Origin: Rostratula benghalensis
Taxonomy: Eukaryota > Chordata > Aves > Charadriiformes > Rostratulidae
Assembly: GCA_013399305.1 (NCBI GenBank)
Contig: VXAI01000015.1
Location: 1,373,965 to 1,437,964 of the forward strand
Direction of reading: 5' to 3'
DNA: 64,000 nt
Part shown: positions 49,574-62,544 of the stretch, one piece after another
Position numbering within the stretch: the stretch's first letter is position 1
Layout: the number at the start of each line of letters is the position of its first letter
The notes under the pieces: model-generated
Told to the model about the DNA's origin: nothing
Databases searched by the model: none
The model's input: only the letters and a program-made list of their open reading frames with translations
Position numbers and translations under genes: made by a program

Positions 49574-52500
49574 TCAGAGCTTGGTGCAGAATGTCTTTTC
49601 TTCAGCAGTGTTCTTCTCCACAGTCTGATGACGTTTCTTCTTAAAGTGACGTGCTTTGAATTCTTCTGTGATTTCAGAGGTTGATTTCCCTTTTGTTTCT
49701 GGGAGGAACAGGTAGATGAGAACTGCTGAAATGACCAGGACAGCAATAAAGATGAGGAAGCAAAAAGGACCAAGAAGAATCTGGAGATAAAAATAGAATA
49801 AGATGAGTGATTCCACTAATAACACTTGCCCCTATGGATTCTTGAAAATCATTGATTTGTCCCTGTGAAATGAGGAATAAGTTGGTTTTACAGAAGCAAT
49901 ATTTATTTATCCTTTCAATTTATTCTTGAGGTAGCAATGGATGCCTGAAGTCTAGGGAAATGTTTTACATAAATAAGGGGTTCACAGCTTTGATCATTCA
50001 CAAGGAATTTCATCCTACTCCCTGTCCAGACCAGCCTAGAGAAACAGCTTAAATTAATGGAATCAAAGAGAAGATTTGAATCAAATTACATACGACAGCA
50101 AAGGGGAAAATCATTCCAGTGAGAGTGAGGCCTAGCCAAATGACGATTCCACCAATTACAAAAGCAGAGGACCTTGTTGAAAGGGTGAAGATCTCATTCA
50201 TGACAGATGAGACGGCTCCAGCTGAAGAAAAACCAAAAAAAGCAGTAAAAACATTGTTGTAGTTAACCATATTCCTGAAAGTGAGTGATGTCACTGATCA
50301 AATACAGTTCCAGTAAATCAGGCTACTGTAAGATCATATAAATTTGGGTAGCACAGACATCTCCTTCTGAATTCCCCTACAGACTTCTCTTTCGGTCCAT
50401 GGAGAGAGATGGACGACCCTGAAGTGCAGTTTCTATCCACCTAAGATGTATAATATATGGAGATGAATGGCCCTCATGGCCTATTTCTCTCCATTGCCCA
50501 TAGGAGGCACCTGGGTTCTGTACCATAGGAATTCTGTTAGGTTTTCAAGACATGGTTGGTCCTCATGTCTTGCCCTTACAATTATGAAGGCTGCCATTTG
50601 AATTTGGAGACTGTGTTTAGTCAGGGAACTTTCAGAGTAAATACTCATCGTAGATGTCATATCCTAATAGAGAGCTCTAAGTCTCATTCTGGTATTACCC
50701 ATGCAAGTGATTCCGAGTGACGTTAAGAGAGGATGAAAAAGGATAGAGCAGTGCTGAGAGACACGCTACGCATGCTGTTAGATATCATTCTGTAAGAGAC
50801 TAGGTTTTTGCAGGTGAGCTGAGGAAACTGTGGTATTTTTGCCCTTAGACAGAGATGGACCAGTTGCACTGAACAGCATTCACACCCTACAAAACAAGTC
50901 TTAATAAATAGGTTAACAAGTATGTTTTTGACTTGAACCTGTATGCAGTGAGAGAAACAGGGTCCTGATTCATCAGGGTCTGAATAGTTTCAGGTAACTT
51001 CCTAAAGAAATTGTTTCTTGGGTCTTTAATTCATCAAAAATTGGCACTTCCTCAATGTCAGTCTAAACTAAGTTGATTTTTGAAGGTATATTCACACAAT
51101 CTAGTTCTCTTTCCATACATCTATGGCCTGTGCCTATCCTTGTGGCCTGAGCTTTCCTGATGTTTTATTGTTCTGTTGTTGTACCCACCTGGTCCTATTC
51201 CATAGGCAATGAGAAATAAAAAGATGAGAATAACACTGCAGTAACGCATCCCGAGGAACTGGTCCTAAACAAAGGCAAAAGGAGGGAAGAGAATGAAATT
51301 TAATATTAGAGCTGTAACACATTTGATCAGTACATATAGGAGAAGCAATGTCTACGAAAGTGCCCCTGACACTGGGCTCTGTAGTACATGCTCACTAGAA
51401 CAACTTATCTCTCTGTATTGGATACAGTGAAGGCCAAAGATGGCCTGCAGTGTCATAGCTACAGAAGTGAGTTAAACTGCACCCTGGTCTGAAAAACAAA
51501 CAACAGATTCCAAGCTCATTATAGCATGGGGAAAATTGTTACTGATTTCACCTAATTATCTTAATGAATTAGACAACTTCGGAGAAATGTTTAAATCTCT
51601 TGCAAATCACAAGGTATCTGTAACCAGAGATAGGCTGAAAGTTTATAGACTGTTTTGTACCACAACACAGTGCAAAACACTGGCACTACTGAGGCCATGA
51701 CACTGGTTTCCTCACTGCTCTCTGCCATCCCAAATGGCAGTAGCTGGAGGGCTGCACTATGTAGCTGGATCACTTGTATCAAGGGTGGAAATTGGTGCTT
51801 GTTGGACAGGTAGGTACACACTGCTTCTGCTGCAGGAGGTATGGGATAGCAAGTGGGAAAGGTGACAGCAGGGATGGTCATCTGGGGATTTTAAAGACAG
51901 CAGAACAAGACACAGATGTAGTTTTTGGAGAGCTCAGGCAAGCAGAGAGCTGGAGGAAAGCTATGCCATACCAATGGTTTTACAAATTGTTTTTCAATGA
52001 CTGTTTGAAAGCCTGATTAAAAAAGAAGAATTACAAAGCAGGTCAGGAAAAGGCTTGCAGAGGGGCTATGAGTTTGCATTCAGAAGATATTGTGACCTAC
52101 TGTTTTGGACATGAAAGCTAAGGCTGGCTATCTGCTGTCCTGCACAAAAACTTCTGATGCAGATCCACCCCCAGAGAGACATTTGCTTACGCTCAGTAGA
52201 AGGCTTGTTTCAAGCAACACCAGTATCAGTGCCATCAGCAAATAACCACCCCACAGGAGTATCCGCCGTCCAAAACGATCAATAATGGAACTCTAAAGAG
52301 TAGAAAAAAATTGCCTATCACTGGAGGCGGTGCAAAATCCAGATGTCAGCTCTCCAGCAAATCAAGTTCTTTTTGCTTTAGAGAGTACAATTGGTATCAA
52401 GTATGGTATTTTATTGAGTTCCTTCTAACATCTCTAATGCTATGAATTACCACTGCTGAGCATTGCAGCTACTTTTTCATAAACACTGTAATAAATGGAA

Positions 52501-55500
52501 GCAAGCTATGATTCCATTTGAATATATATTTATACACAAAGATATGGAAACAAATATATATATTAATGATTGAATGACATTTAATTTATACCTGTATAAG
52601 AGAAGGATTTTTGTAAGAAATTATGGAGAATGAAGATGGAAAAAAATATGTAAGAGGTGGGACAAAATTTGGAGGAGATGGTAACCACCATTTTACAGAT
52701 TTATGCCGTGCCACAGAAATATTCTTTAGTTCACAAAGAAAAGATTCATTTTCTGTAAGGAATAGTAGACTCAACTCATATGTACTTTGACTCTTATAGC
52801 CCCAGGAAGATCTGACTTACACAGAAGATGATAGAGACGAGCTCAGAAATGGCAACTCCTAGAGATACATATGGGATTATGCTTTCCTGCAAATTGGCTG
52901 TCTGAAAAATTTCCGAGGTGTAAAAGGTGATCTGGGAAACAAGAAGCATTTTTAGAATTAAGCATAGTCAATAGATGTCATATGTGCTTATCCAGCATCA
53001 CTTTGAACTATAGCTGTCATCACTGCAAAAGCAACAGTACATTATTGGAGTGTAGTAGAGGTGACATACCTCCTTGAGAAGTTAAAAATCAAAAGGTTAA
53101 TGGAGCTGAAGAAAAGGGATTTGAAAGCATAGATTTAATTTTATTTTTTTTTTAAAAGAAGTATTTGAAAGGAGCATAGAGCCTGTAAGACAGGGGAGAA
53201 GATGTTTTGGCAAAGCGGAAAAGGACAAGATATGCAGTGGGGAAAAATATCTCAGCAGATCTCAGCCATAGCAGACCATACATCATCCCACAAAGACTTA
53301 TTCTGTCACTGTTTTCCAATTGCTAAGCAGACGCTGCTCATCTGCAGTGCCCCTGGTTGACCGGGCACCATTTCTCTGCCAGCAAAGCACAGAGATGCCT
53401 CCTCTGCCCACTTCACTGGAAATTGAAATGAACAAGCTCCCACAGGGTGCACAGGCTTAAGCAAGGCTCATGGAGAGAGCCCCATAGGCAAGTGATACAA
53501 ATGACACCCAAGGGGATGACTATTAACTTGGGCTGCATTGGGCTCAGCCACTTTGTATGCAGAAATGACTGGAAGGAAATAATTTTATGGATAAATCTCC
53601 ATTATCAAATAGAATGAAAGTTGGATGGCAATAACAGGCTGTCTGCTGTTGCAGAAGTCAATGAAAGTAGAGGTGGAAGTCTAGATAAATAGATCTCTGG
53701 GCTGTAGCAAGCCTTAAGGTATTTCTTCTACAGAGTCTTTGGTAAATGCCACTAGGGGAACGAATGCAGCAGTGCCCTTGCAGGAACTTCTGCTGAATTG
53801 TATCTTTGATATTCCCATCCCAGAAGTTCCCTTAAAGGTAGGAAGAATACTAGCTATAATACCGCAGAGCTTCACTGGCGGTGAGCTTTGTCTGAAGAGG
53901 AATAATGTAGATACAAAGAAAAGTGACAAGTTGGAACTGTGGCACTTCAGTTACTTCGTAGTAGATCTATGCATGGAAACGGGGTATACTCAACTGCACC
54001 CAGGCCACAGAACTGTAGACTCAGTAAAAGAAGGAGCATGGTACCCAGCTGCGGATATACGGATGGTTCTTTCAGCACCTCTAGGACATTCATGATCTTG
54101 GTGCCTTTTGTTATAGCTTTTTCCTTCAGCATGTCATCAAACTCTATGTGATAATTCCCTTCTCCCCAGAGTTGCTTCATGGCTACAGAAGAGACAGAAC
54201 AAAGCATGCTCCTCCTTAATCTGTTCTACTCATGGCTGTATTTTTCAGCTTTTAATGATGTTTGCAACATTTTCAGTTCGGTCCATGCTTTGATTCATCA
54301 GTAACAGAGCAAAGAACTAGAAGGTAGCTTAATAGAATACCCTGAGATCACCCTGAAAATAATGGCTTTCAACTTGCTGTAGTATTCAGGGGTAGATCCT
54401 AAATATTTATGATGATTCTTTTTAGTCTGGAGTAGTATAATTCAATGCTATGATCTTTACAATATCTGTAAGCATGTAATTATCAAGAAACCTGTATTTG
54501 ACTAATAGAAAAGCTGATTCTCTCTATTAGCTTCAATGTCTCAAGAGTTACAGATTAACAAATTAAGTATCTAAAGCTTTATTTTACCTTTCAAACAAGC
54601 AGCCTTGTCTCCTTTTTGCATCAGGAGATAGGGAGGGGACTCGGGAAAGAATGGCAAAAAGAGCAGTTGAATCAATGCCACCAACCCAGAGAAGGACAAT
54701 AGCATGTTCCACGTGTCTTCAGTTCCTAAAAGATCTCTATGAAAGCACATTAGAGTGTGTTTATAGCTCAGTACAATTGCAGTCTATAGCTAATTTGGTA
54801 TTTTCTAGGCTAGCTAAATAGACACAACATACATACAGACCTTGAAAAGATAAATTGAAATAGAAGATGTTTAGGCTAGGGAAAGGAAAACAGACTAACA
54901 CTCTAGTTCTACTGCAAGATTGAGATTTTTCTCATAATTTGAATATTTCCTAAAACCAATATTCCCACAACAGCTCTCTGAACCAATACTGCAATTTTGC
55001 ATGCCGTTATCAGGAAACTAGCAAAGATTTCAGATCTCAAAAATTTACCAAGAGTGTTTGCATACAATCTTTTCTTATTAACTTCAGCAGAGAGACAACG
55101 CCTCCAGAGACGGATTCATCCTCTCTTAAGACAAGGGCCATTCTCTCCCCAGTGAATGACAAGGGAACCTCAGTGACTGGTATGGGGCAGATGCTTCCTT
55201 TCGGACAGCTGTAGTTAAGCAAAGTAAAACCCCACCCTCAGTGTATGTCTGCTTCAAAAACTGGGAGGACACCACTTTCCTACCATACAGAAGAAAAATA
55301 AATAGAAAATGGGACGAGAAGGAGTAGCACAAGTACCGTAATCCAAGAATTCTTGCTACAGCTTTTCCTAGTGCAAGAAACACAGAGGAGGTCACATTTA
55401 CAAATCCACGCAACTTCTTAGGGGAGATCTCTCCAGCATATTGAATGTGGGCATTCATATTTATTCCTAAAGCAAAGAAGGTGGGAGAGAGCTAAAGGTA

Positions 55501-58500
55501 TAGGAAACAAGAGAGAGGGTCCCTTTTCATTTCACCTTCAGCTAAAGGTAACTCTCCTCTCTCTTCTGAACTGTTTGCCATATGTTCTCCACAGTATTAG
55601 GCTAAAAATGTACCTTTTACTTTAAGCAATATGTTTAGCTAATCCCTCAGATATCTCTCGCTCTCTCAACAAGACCTCCTGAAGGCAAAGGACAGCCCAT
55701 CTTACCTTTTCCCAACCTGTTTCTTGTTCCACTGGGGTTACTGTGCATGCCCAGGTACTCCCAGCAGGAAGATTTCTGTATCCACCCCAAAGAAGTCACA
55801 TTAACATGGAGTAGTGGGGAGTCCTACCAGCAGCGATGCCCTCGAGGAAGCGCCCAATCAGTATCATCTCAAAGGATCTGGCTCTCCTACTGAAGCCAAT
55901 GTGCAATGTGGCTACTAGTAGGACCACATCATTGAAGAGCAGACATTTCTTCCTGCAACAGCAAACAGCACATGGGTATAATCCATAGTTTATTTTTTTG
56001 GCTTTGACTGATGGCTCCCTGATCTCCTCTAGATTTACAGATAAGCCATGACCATGTTTAAATCCATTGCTTATAGGACAACCATATCTGATTATGAAAA
56101 AGCAAAATGTCTTCTCAGGGGAGTGGAAAGAGAGAAGTTAGATTCTTCTTTTCCATGCTAACCCTATGTGAACACACCATAAGTCTGGAGGAATTCCTGC
56201 AGGACAAATACTGATAAGGACTGATTTTTTTCACTTCCTTCTTGTGGGCAAGGTTCCCATCTCAAACTCTGCATGTGTCCCCAGAACAAGGCAAATTTAA
56301 CTTCACTGAACACTTTTTTCACTGCTCACCTAAAGCTAGAGTTCTGGCTTTGTCCTTTATGGCCACCCTCAAATAGAGGGTTCTGAATGTGACCTGAGAA
56401 ATTTCTGTTTATCTTTACTGAAATTCTGATTACTCTTGCAGAGGAATGAACCTACACAAATGGTTGTGATCAATTAAATGAATTTTTAAATGAAAAAGAA
56501 AAAAAAAGCTTTTACCTACAAAATATCTGTCCCCTTCTGCAGTGCTGTTGGGCCTCTCAGGGTATTATTGCCCAACAAAGAAATTTCAGAGATCTATTTC
56601 TTACTAAAATTTCTGCAAAACCCAAGGAATTGTATGGCTCCAAAAACTGTGAAAAGGGAACCAGAAATAACTTAATATTCTTGTCTCTCTAATGTACCTA
56701 GGTGTAGTTACCAGGTTAATTCTGCACTAGAAGGGGGCAGTGAGAATTCTGACATCCATTATATTTGGTGAATAATATTTAATTCTTCCCTTGTTGCATC
56801 CCTGCTTAGCGAACTGTTGGGAAATATACTTACTTTCCATATTTTGCAGTCAGGTACCCACTACAAAGGCACCCTATCATTCCACCTACACAGTACACAG
56901 ACACAATGAAGGACCACAATAATGTGAGTGTCTCCTGGTGTAGCACAGAACCGTATCGCTCCATCCAAGTTTCATTAATAAACTTCTTAATGTACTGGGA
57001 CAGAAAAAGAGATTTTTATTCCATTTAGACACTAATTACAATAGTTCTTCATTATGTTTACAATTAGAATTTAGATTAGTAGTCCTTACTAAAAGCATTA
57101 CTATGGAGCTCATTTGCAAATTAGAACTGCTATTTCCTCTCATACAGCCTAATAGGGTAAGCAGATATTTTAAAAATTAATTATACTTTTTAGTTTGTTG
57201 AATCCTGTCTCTCCTACACAACAATATTATGCCCCTTAATTGAATCTTGTGAAATGCAAATGTTTTTGAGTGCAAGTAGAGGATAGAAAGAGAAAAAGGC
57301 TGAAATGAAGGTTGAGACTTCATCAGCTAGTTTTAAACCTTTTTCTCCGTGGCATAATCTTTAATGAGGGTGCTTCAATATGTTGTTTCTACAGATTGTT
57401 ATTTCTTCGTGTTAGAAAGATTATATAAAAGAAGAAAGAATAGTTTAAGGAGCCACCAAAACTTCCATTTTCCCTCCATTCAGCTATAGATCACAGCAGG
57501 AATAGAATTGCTTTTCAATCTTTTTCAGTCTTTCTGATATTCTGTGGAAAGTTGTCTTAGGAGCACAGCTCCTGACATTCGTGTCAGCTCCTTTGACAGA
57601 GGACAATATGGGACTGGAAAGAGCTGGGAATAAATTCACGTAGCAACACCTAACAGATTTTTAGAGCATCTTCAAAGTGTAAGGCCTAGTCCCATGGAGA
57701 GCAGCTACAGATGTGATTTTATGAAGGCCTTGCTTACCGGAGAAGTATAATTGATCACAGATATTTGAAAACCAGATAGGTGGGTTCCACCAATTCCTAG
57801 CACCAAAATCATTAGCCATAACTTCCAGTATTGAACCTGCCAAAGATCATGAAACACATTCTAAGTTCCTGATATCAGCATAGCTTTCAGAGTTGATTTT
57901 ATGAGATCCTATATCTTCATATTTCTATGATTAAGAAGCCTTTAAAATGCAAAAATCAGATCTGCCTTTTTCAATAATCAAGCAAAATTGCTGGGAAATT
58001 GTTAAAATGTAAATCTGCAGATTACTTTATATTCTTCTCCTGGTTATTAGAGACTGAAAAAGATACTGTCTTTAATTCTGTTAGTTCTGCTATCAACATA
58101 AATAATAATAATAAAAAATCATAGAAGTGTTGTTTAGATAGTTTGTATATGTATGTGCAAGTAAGAAGTTACAGATTTCTTTAATCCCCTTTTCCCTTAA
58201 CTTTGCCTACTGAGCAACATTGTTCACCAGTTTCCAGAGATTATTCAAGTCTGTTCTCTTAAAACTTATTTTGTTTATAGATTAATTTTATTATCCCCAT
58301 AGGATACTGCATCTGTAGAGCCCCTGCTTGAATGACTTCTACTTGAAATGCTGTATTTCCAGGATGTACACTGGATTTTAGAGCTCTCTTCACAAGCACG
58401 TATGTTCTCAGGCATTAGTCAGGTCAATACGCTTGAGAGTGCACAGTAGTAGAATGGGAGGGTTTTTTCTGTTTTGATTTTTTTTGATGGCTACTGTTTT

Positions 58501-58794
58501 CTCTATCTTTCTCAAAATGCCTGGTCTTTCCTGTTTTCCTAGGCCCTCTTTTAAACCTCTCACTCTTTTGTGTTTCTAATATATTTTCTGGAGATGCTGT
58601 GTAGATGGTCATATTGCTGAATCAATATTCAATATGTCCCCAACACGTGCCCTGTTTCTCATTTTTGTTACAAAAAAAAAAAAAAGCTGTTTGATTCATT
58701 TTGCTGTAACCTTATAAGATCGTGCAGCTGTTAGTGACTAGGGCTAGAAGACAAGAAGTTGGATACTCACCAGGTCTGAGAGGAAACCAGCCAT
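49574..58794 (-). CDS. SLC2A11L: SLC2A11-like copy C, class II facilitative sugar transporter (12 exons, 499 aa)
   Basis: Third complete GLUT11-family gene. Exons, minus strand: 58771-58794 (ATG at 58794; MAGFLSDL), 57738-57836, 56834-56994, 55828-55952, 55337-55466, 54588-54736, 53995-54182, 52821-52931, 52191-52292, 51189-51264, 50094-50221, 49574-49780. Identical exon lengths to A and B, 1500 bp, no interruptions. Landmarks: INETW at 47-51, YGKKK at 93-97, [13 protein letters not shown] at 145-157, PESPP at 211-215, DRFGRR at 334-339, PETKG at 458-462, C-terminus TFCTKL. Its TM7 motif reads CGLGAI where A and B have CGINAI, so Asn291 is replaced by Gly in the region tied to substrate choice in GLUTs. 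The cytosolic N tail before TM1 is very short, as in A and B. Confidence 0.93.
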
Positions 58795-58969
58795 TTCCCC
58801 TTGAAAACCTGCCTGCTCTCCGAGCCCTTGTCAAGTCTGTCAGATGAGAGATATGCTTGCTATGCTTACATTATAAGAAGTTGGGATCATGGCACAGAAG
58901 TTAAATTCTAACTATGTTGCTTTTACTGAATTGTGTCCTCCTGCAACACTGGCCAGGGACTCTTCTTGC

Positions 58970-58985
58970 TGGTTTAATTATTCTA
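58970..58985 (-). promoter_or_regulatory. Diverged shared promoter-like element upstream of copy C
   Basis: TGGTTTAATTATTCTA on the plus strand, 12 of 16 bases equal to the element of A and B, 176 bp upstream of the copy C start codon. The TGCTGG lead-in matches copy B and TGGCCAGT is close by. Confidence 0.4.
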
Positions 58986-61900
58986 AGATGCAGACATGCC
59001 AAGCTAATTACAACATGGGTAAATGTTTATCCTCCTTGTACTGAGCGTGCCCCCCCTTATTCGCACTGCTAAAACAACCGCGTGTTTCTGTTGTGGGTGT
59101 GGGTCAGACAGTGCTACCATCTTTCCTTCAGGGGTGCAGAGTCCCCATTCACCTCTGACAAGCAGCTTAGGCAGAGTATTTTCCTCCTCTCCAGCCCACT
59201 CCAGAGATAAGCCACTTTGTATTGTAGCTAAGCCGTAACACTTCTTTTCTTACATGCTATGAGATTTTTCAATTGCTTGATTTGATTAATTTCCCAGTTG
59301 CAGGACATGAAGTACCTGAATACTGGCATATTGGGTCCTTGGTAATACCCAGTTCTTTATAGAGGGTCACATTGTTTCCAGATCTCTGAAGCCTCACTCT
59401 TCACTCTCTACAACAATGGAGATGCCCCACTGTGTACTAGAGCAGGATGCTCATTCTGTTCTGGCTTGGGAGCTGATTTTAAGAACTATTTTTCACCTTA
59501 GAAGATTTTATTTTGAATTGGCCAAAGACTTGACCGATTACAAAGTGTGTAACTTAAATCTTGCTTCCTTCAGGTTTATATTTATTAAATATAACAATTC
59601 ATACTACAATGAATACAGCAGAGTTCACTTTGTACTGTGAAGATTTAACTGTCTGTGGTTAGTGCCAAAAGGAGAGGCTGGAAGGTGAGGTTATGGTTCT
59701 GAAGACAACAGAAGCTTTGCTCAGGAGCATGCTGCAAGCACGGGCATTCCTCCTACAGTTTGCTTTTCATGTTACAATGACTCACAAAAGCCCCACGCTG
59801 TCCGCTGTGCCCTGCAGCACATGGCCAGCTTGCTGAGTCACACCTTGACCTTCTTCCTGCTGGATGTCCCAGAAATGCTCTCTCCAAATCCTCTGCCTGA
59901 GTGTCTTGTTACACATTAGTATACAGTGAAATAATTCAAGCTGAATTCTTCTTTCTACCTATTCAATTTTTCTTCTCCCTGAAATCTTTATCCCTCCACA
60001 TCAGCTGTGACGGTGAATTTCATTCCTCCCTCTCTCAGCCCAGACTCCTTATGTGTTCTCACTTCCTCTTCTAAAACACCCCAGAATCTACCTTTCGCTT
60101 TAAGAACTACTGCAAAAATCCCTGTCTTTATTTAGGTTTTCTCTTGCTTCTTACAAATTCCCCCTCTCGGTCTCCAGTCACTTTAGCACTGGTCACTGCT
60201 CTCCCCTCAGCCAAAGATTTTGCTGCCGCAGAGAAGACTGCAGCCAGCCTGTCCAGCTGTCCCCTGTCCTCTTACCAACAGCCCCCACTTTGTCTCCTAG
60301 AATCAGATCAGAACTGGGTCCAGCAGAGTATCTCATAGCTGTCAGTCACAATTAGCAGTGGTCGTAAGCGTAAGAGTGGAGGAAGTGTGCAGTGGTGCTG
60401 CATCTCCTAGGCCCCAATGATGCACAACCCTGGGACTTTGCTGGTCAGGATGTTGTCTTTATGTTTGCTCCTTCCACACATGTACTGAGATCCTCTTTGA
60501 ACTCTTGTAACCTTTTGCTGTTCCCAACTCCAGTGGCAGAAAGGTTTAATGAGATGCTTAAACAATTCAGTGTTAGTTCTTGCTTTCTGTCAGGATACAC
60601 TAAAAGCTACTTCTAAAGTATTACCCCTCTCTTTTGCTGCTTCTTTCATTTTATTTTTAGTTTCCTTTTAACTTCTTCTGTTTCCTGCATCAAATTTGAA
60701 TGTCATATCTCTGTTTCCAGAGCTTTTTAGGCTGCACTATCCTTTGCAACTCCATTTTTATTTTTCTTTTCCCTCTCAAAGGGGTTCTGCCAGACTCACA
60801 GAAACCATTTTGTTAGAGTCAGACAGCAGGGTTCAGGCACATTATGGTGGAGCTATGGGCAGGGAGCAGATGAGCCTGAACTGAAAGGGAAAGGAGGATT
60901 TGTTCTTTGAGCTGAGGATGGAAAGTTTGGCTGCTGGAAGGAAGAACACACATGGCAGGCCTGGGTCTTTCTGGGTGGGTTTTTAAGCACTCTGTGGCCA
61001 GATTTTGATATCTGGTTGATCAAACAGTCCCCTGTTCCTCTTCCTCCTGTCTGTGTTTCACCCAGAATACGTATACTGCTGCATCATTTCTATCTGGCCT
61101 CACACTTTTATTCAGTGCTGTGACATGGAAAAAGCAAGACTTGAATGCCTGGTGTAGTTCTTATTTATGTTCCTAAAGAAGAGGACAGGACAAGTCTTTC
61201 CACCTAGGATATGAACACTAGAAGAAATGTGCTGATTCCAGACCCAGTACTTAGCTCACCCAATATCCTTGGCTTGGAGGGATTTTGTTCTCAAAGACAA
61301 CAGATGTTGCACTTGTGTGATCCTGGAAATAAGAGAGATACACCGCAGATTTGCAAGTATTTTTTTTACCTTTATTCCCAATCCATGTTAGTTTATGGTA
61401 GTGTTAATGATTCACCACTCTTTGCCTCTTGCAGACAGTGTTTACTATCAGAGGGAAGAAGTTAGGCATGCTGGACAAGAACACAGTGTAGAAAGACATG
61501 TATGAGGAAATGAGCTCCTTGCTGTGAATCAGTAAGATTGAGAAAGACTGGACTAATCCTTTCTGTTCAAAATACTTTAACTGTTTCTTCTTTTTTTTTT
61601 CTCCTACATTTTTGACCAGAAGGAATGCATGATGGTTCTTACTGTGGTATTGTGCAATTCATGGCTTCTGGCCTTAAAATTATGACTTTTGTCTAGATTT
61701 TTTTTTTTTTGTAATAACCTGTTCACTGTGAATTAGACCACTCCTGATTTCCTGCAACCTGCTTTATTCACTTCAGTGCTGAAAAGCTTCACTTTCTTTC
61801 AGTGCTGAGATATCCCTGTCTGTCCCTATAGACAAATCTCCAAAATCTAGGAAATGTACCCAATGACCACGCAAAGAGGTTTAGCTTCAGGTGACAGGTT

Positions 61901-62544
61901 ATGCTTGGATGCTTCTCTAGTAGGACCTTATACCATGCTGCAGGTCAGAGTAGCATGGTCATAAGCTCCTCAAGAAAATCCTGGTTGCCTGCATACCATG
62001 TAGTTGCTCTCAAGTCTACTTGTAACAGGGGGAAATACTGCATACTGATAGGCAAGCTACTCTTCTTTCAGCTAAACACTTCTTTTCAGCTGGACTGAAG
62101 CTCCTTCTCTGGGAAGGTCAACAGCACCAACTTGTTAATAGTAGACAATTTCAGTGTGAAAGCTCTGTCTTCTTTTTATCTGAGTTTTACAAGTATGCTG
62201 TATGTCTGAACCTTCCACACTCACTTCCTCCAATAACTGTGGAGTCCTGGTTTTGGTAAGAAAAATAGCAGATCCTGTGTTTTCAGTTTACACGGCTTCT
62301 AACTTGCAGGGACCAAAAAAGACCTTATTTCTTTATAGGCTGTGTTTAATTTTTTTCTGCAGAGGATTTAATTCAGGTCATATTTCAACAGTTGGAGAGA
62401 ACCACGCAGTTCATCAGGCACCCTGAACTGCAGGTGATTATTCTTAAAATACAAATTTGTGGCACAATGGAATCTCCCTTGCTTGGTGAGGCTTCTAGGC
62501 ACTACAGCAATAAAAGAGCAAAATACGGAGTGCAGAGTTTGTTA
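58986..62544. other. Intergenic between copies C and D
   Basis: About 3.5 kb. Short open frames only, none recognised. No further SLC2A11 exon remnant or repeat family seen. The left part is the copy C upstream region and the right end is the 3' flank of copy D. Confidence 0.4.
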
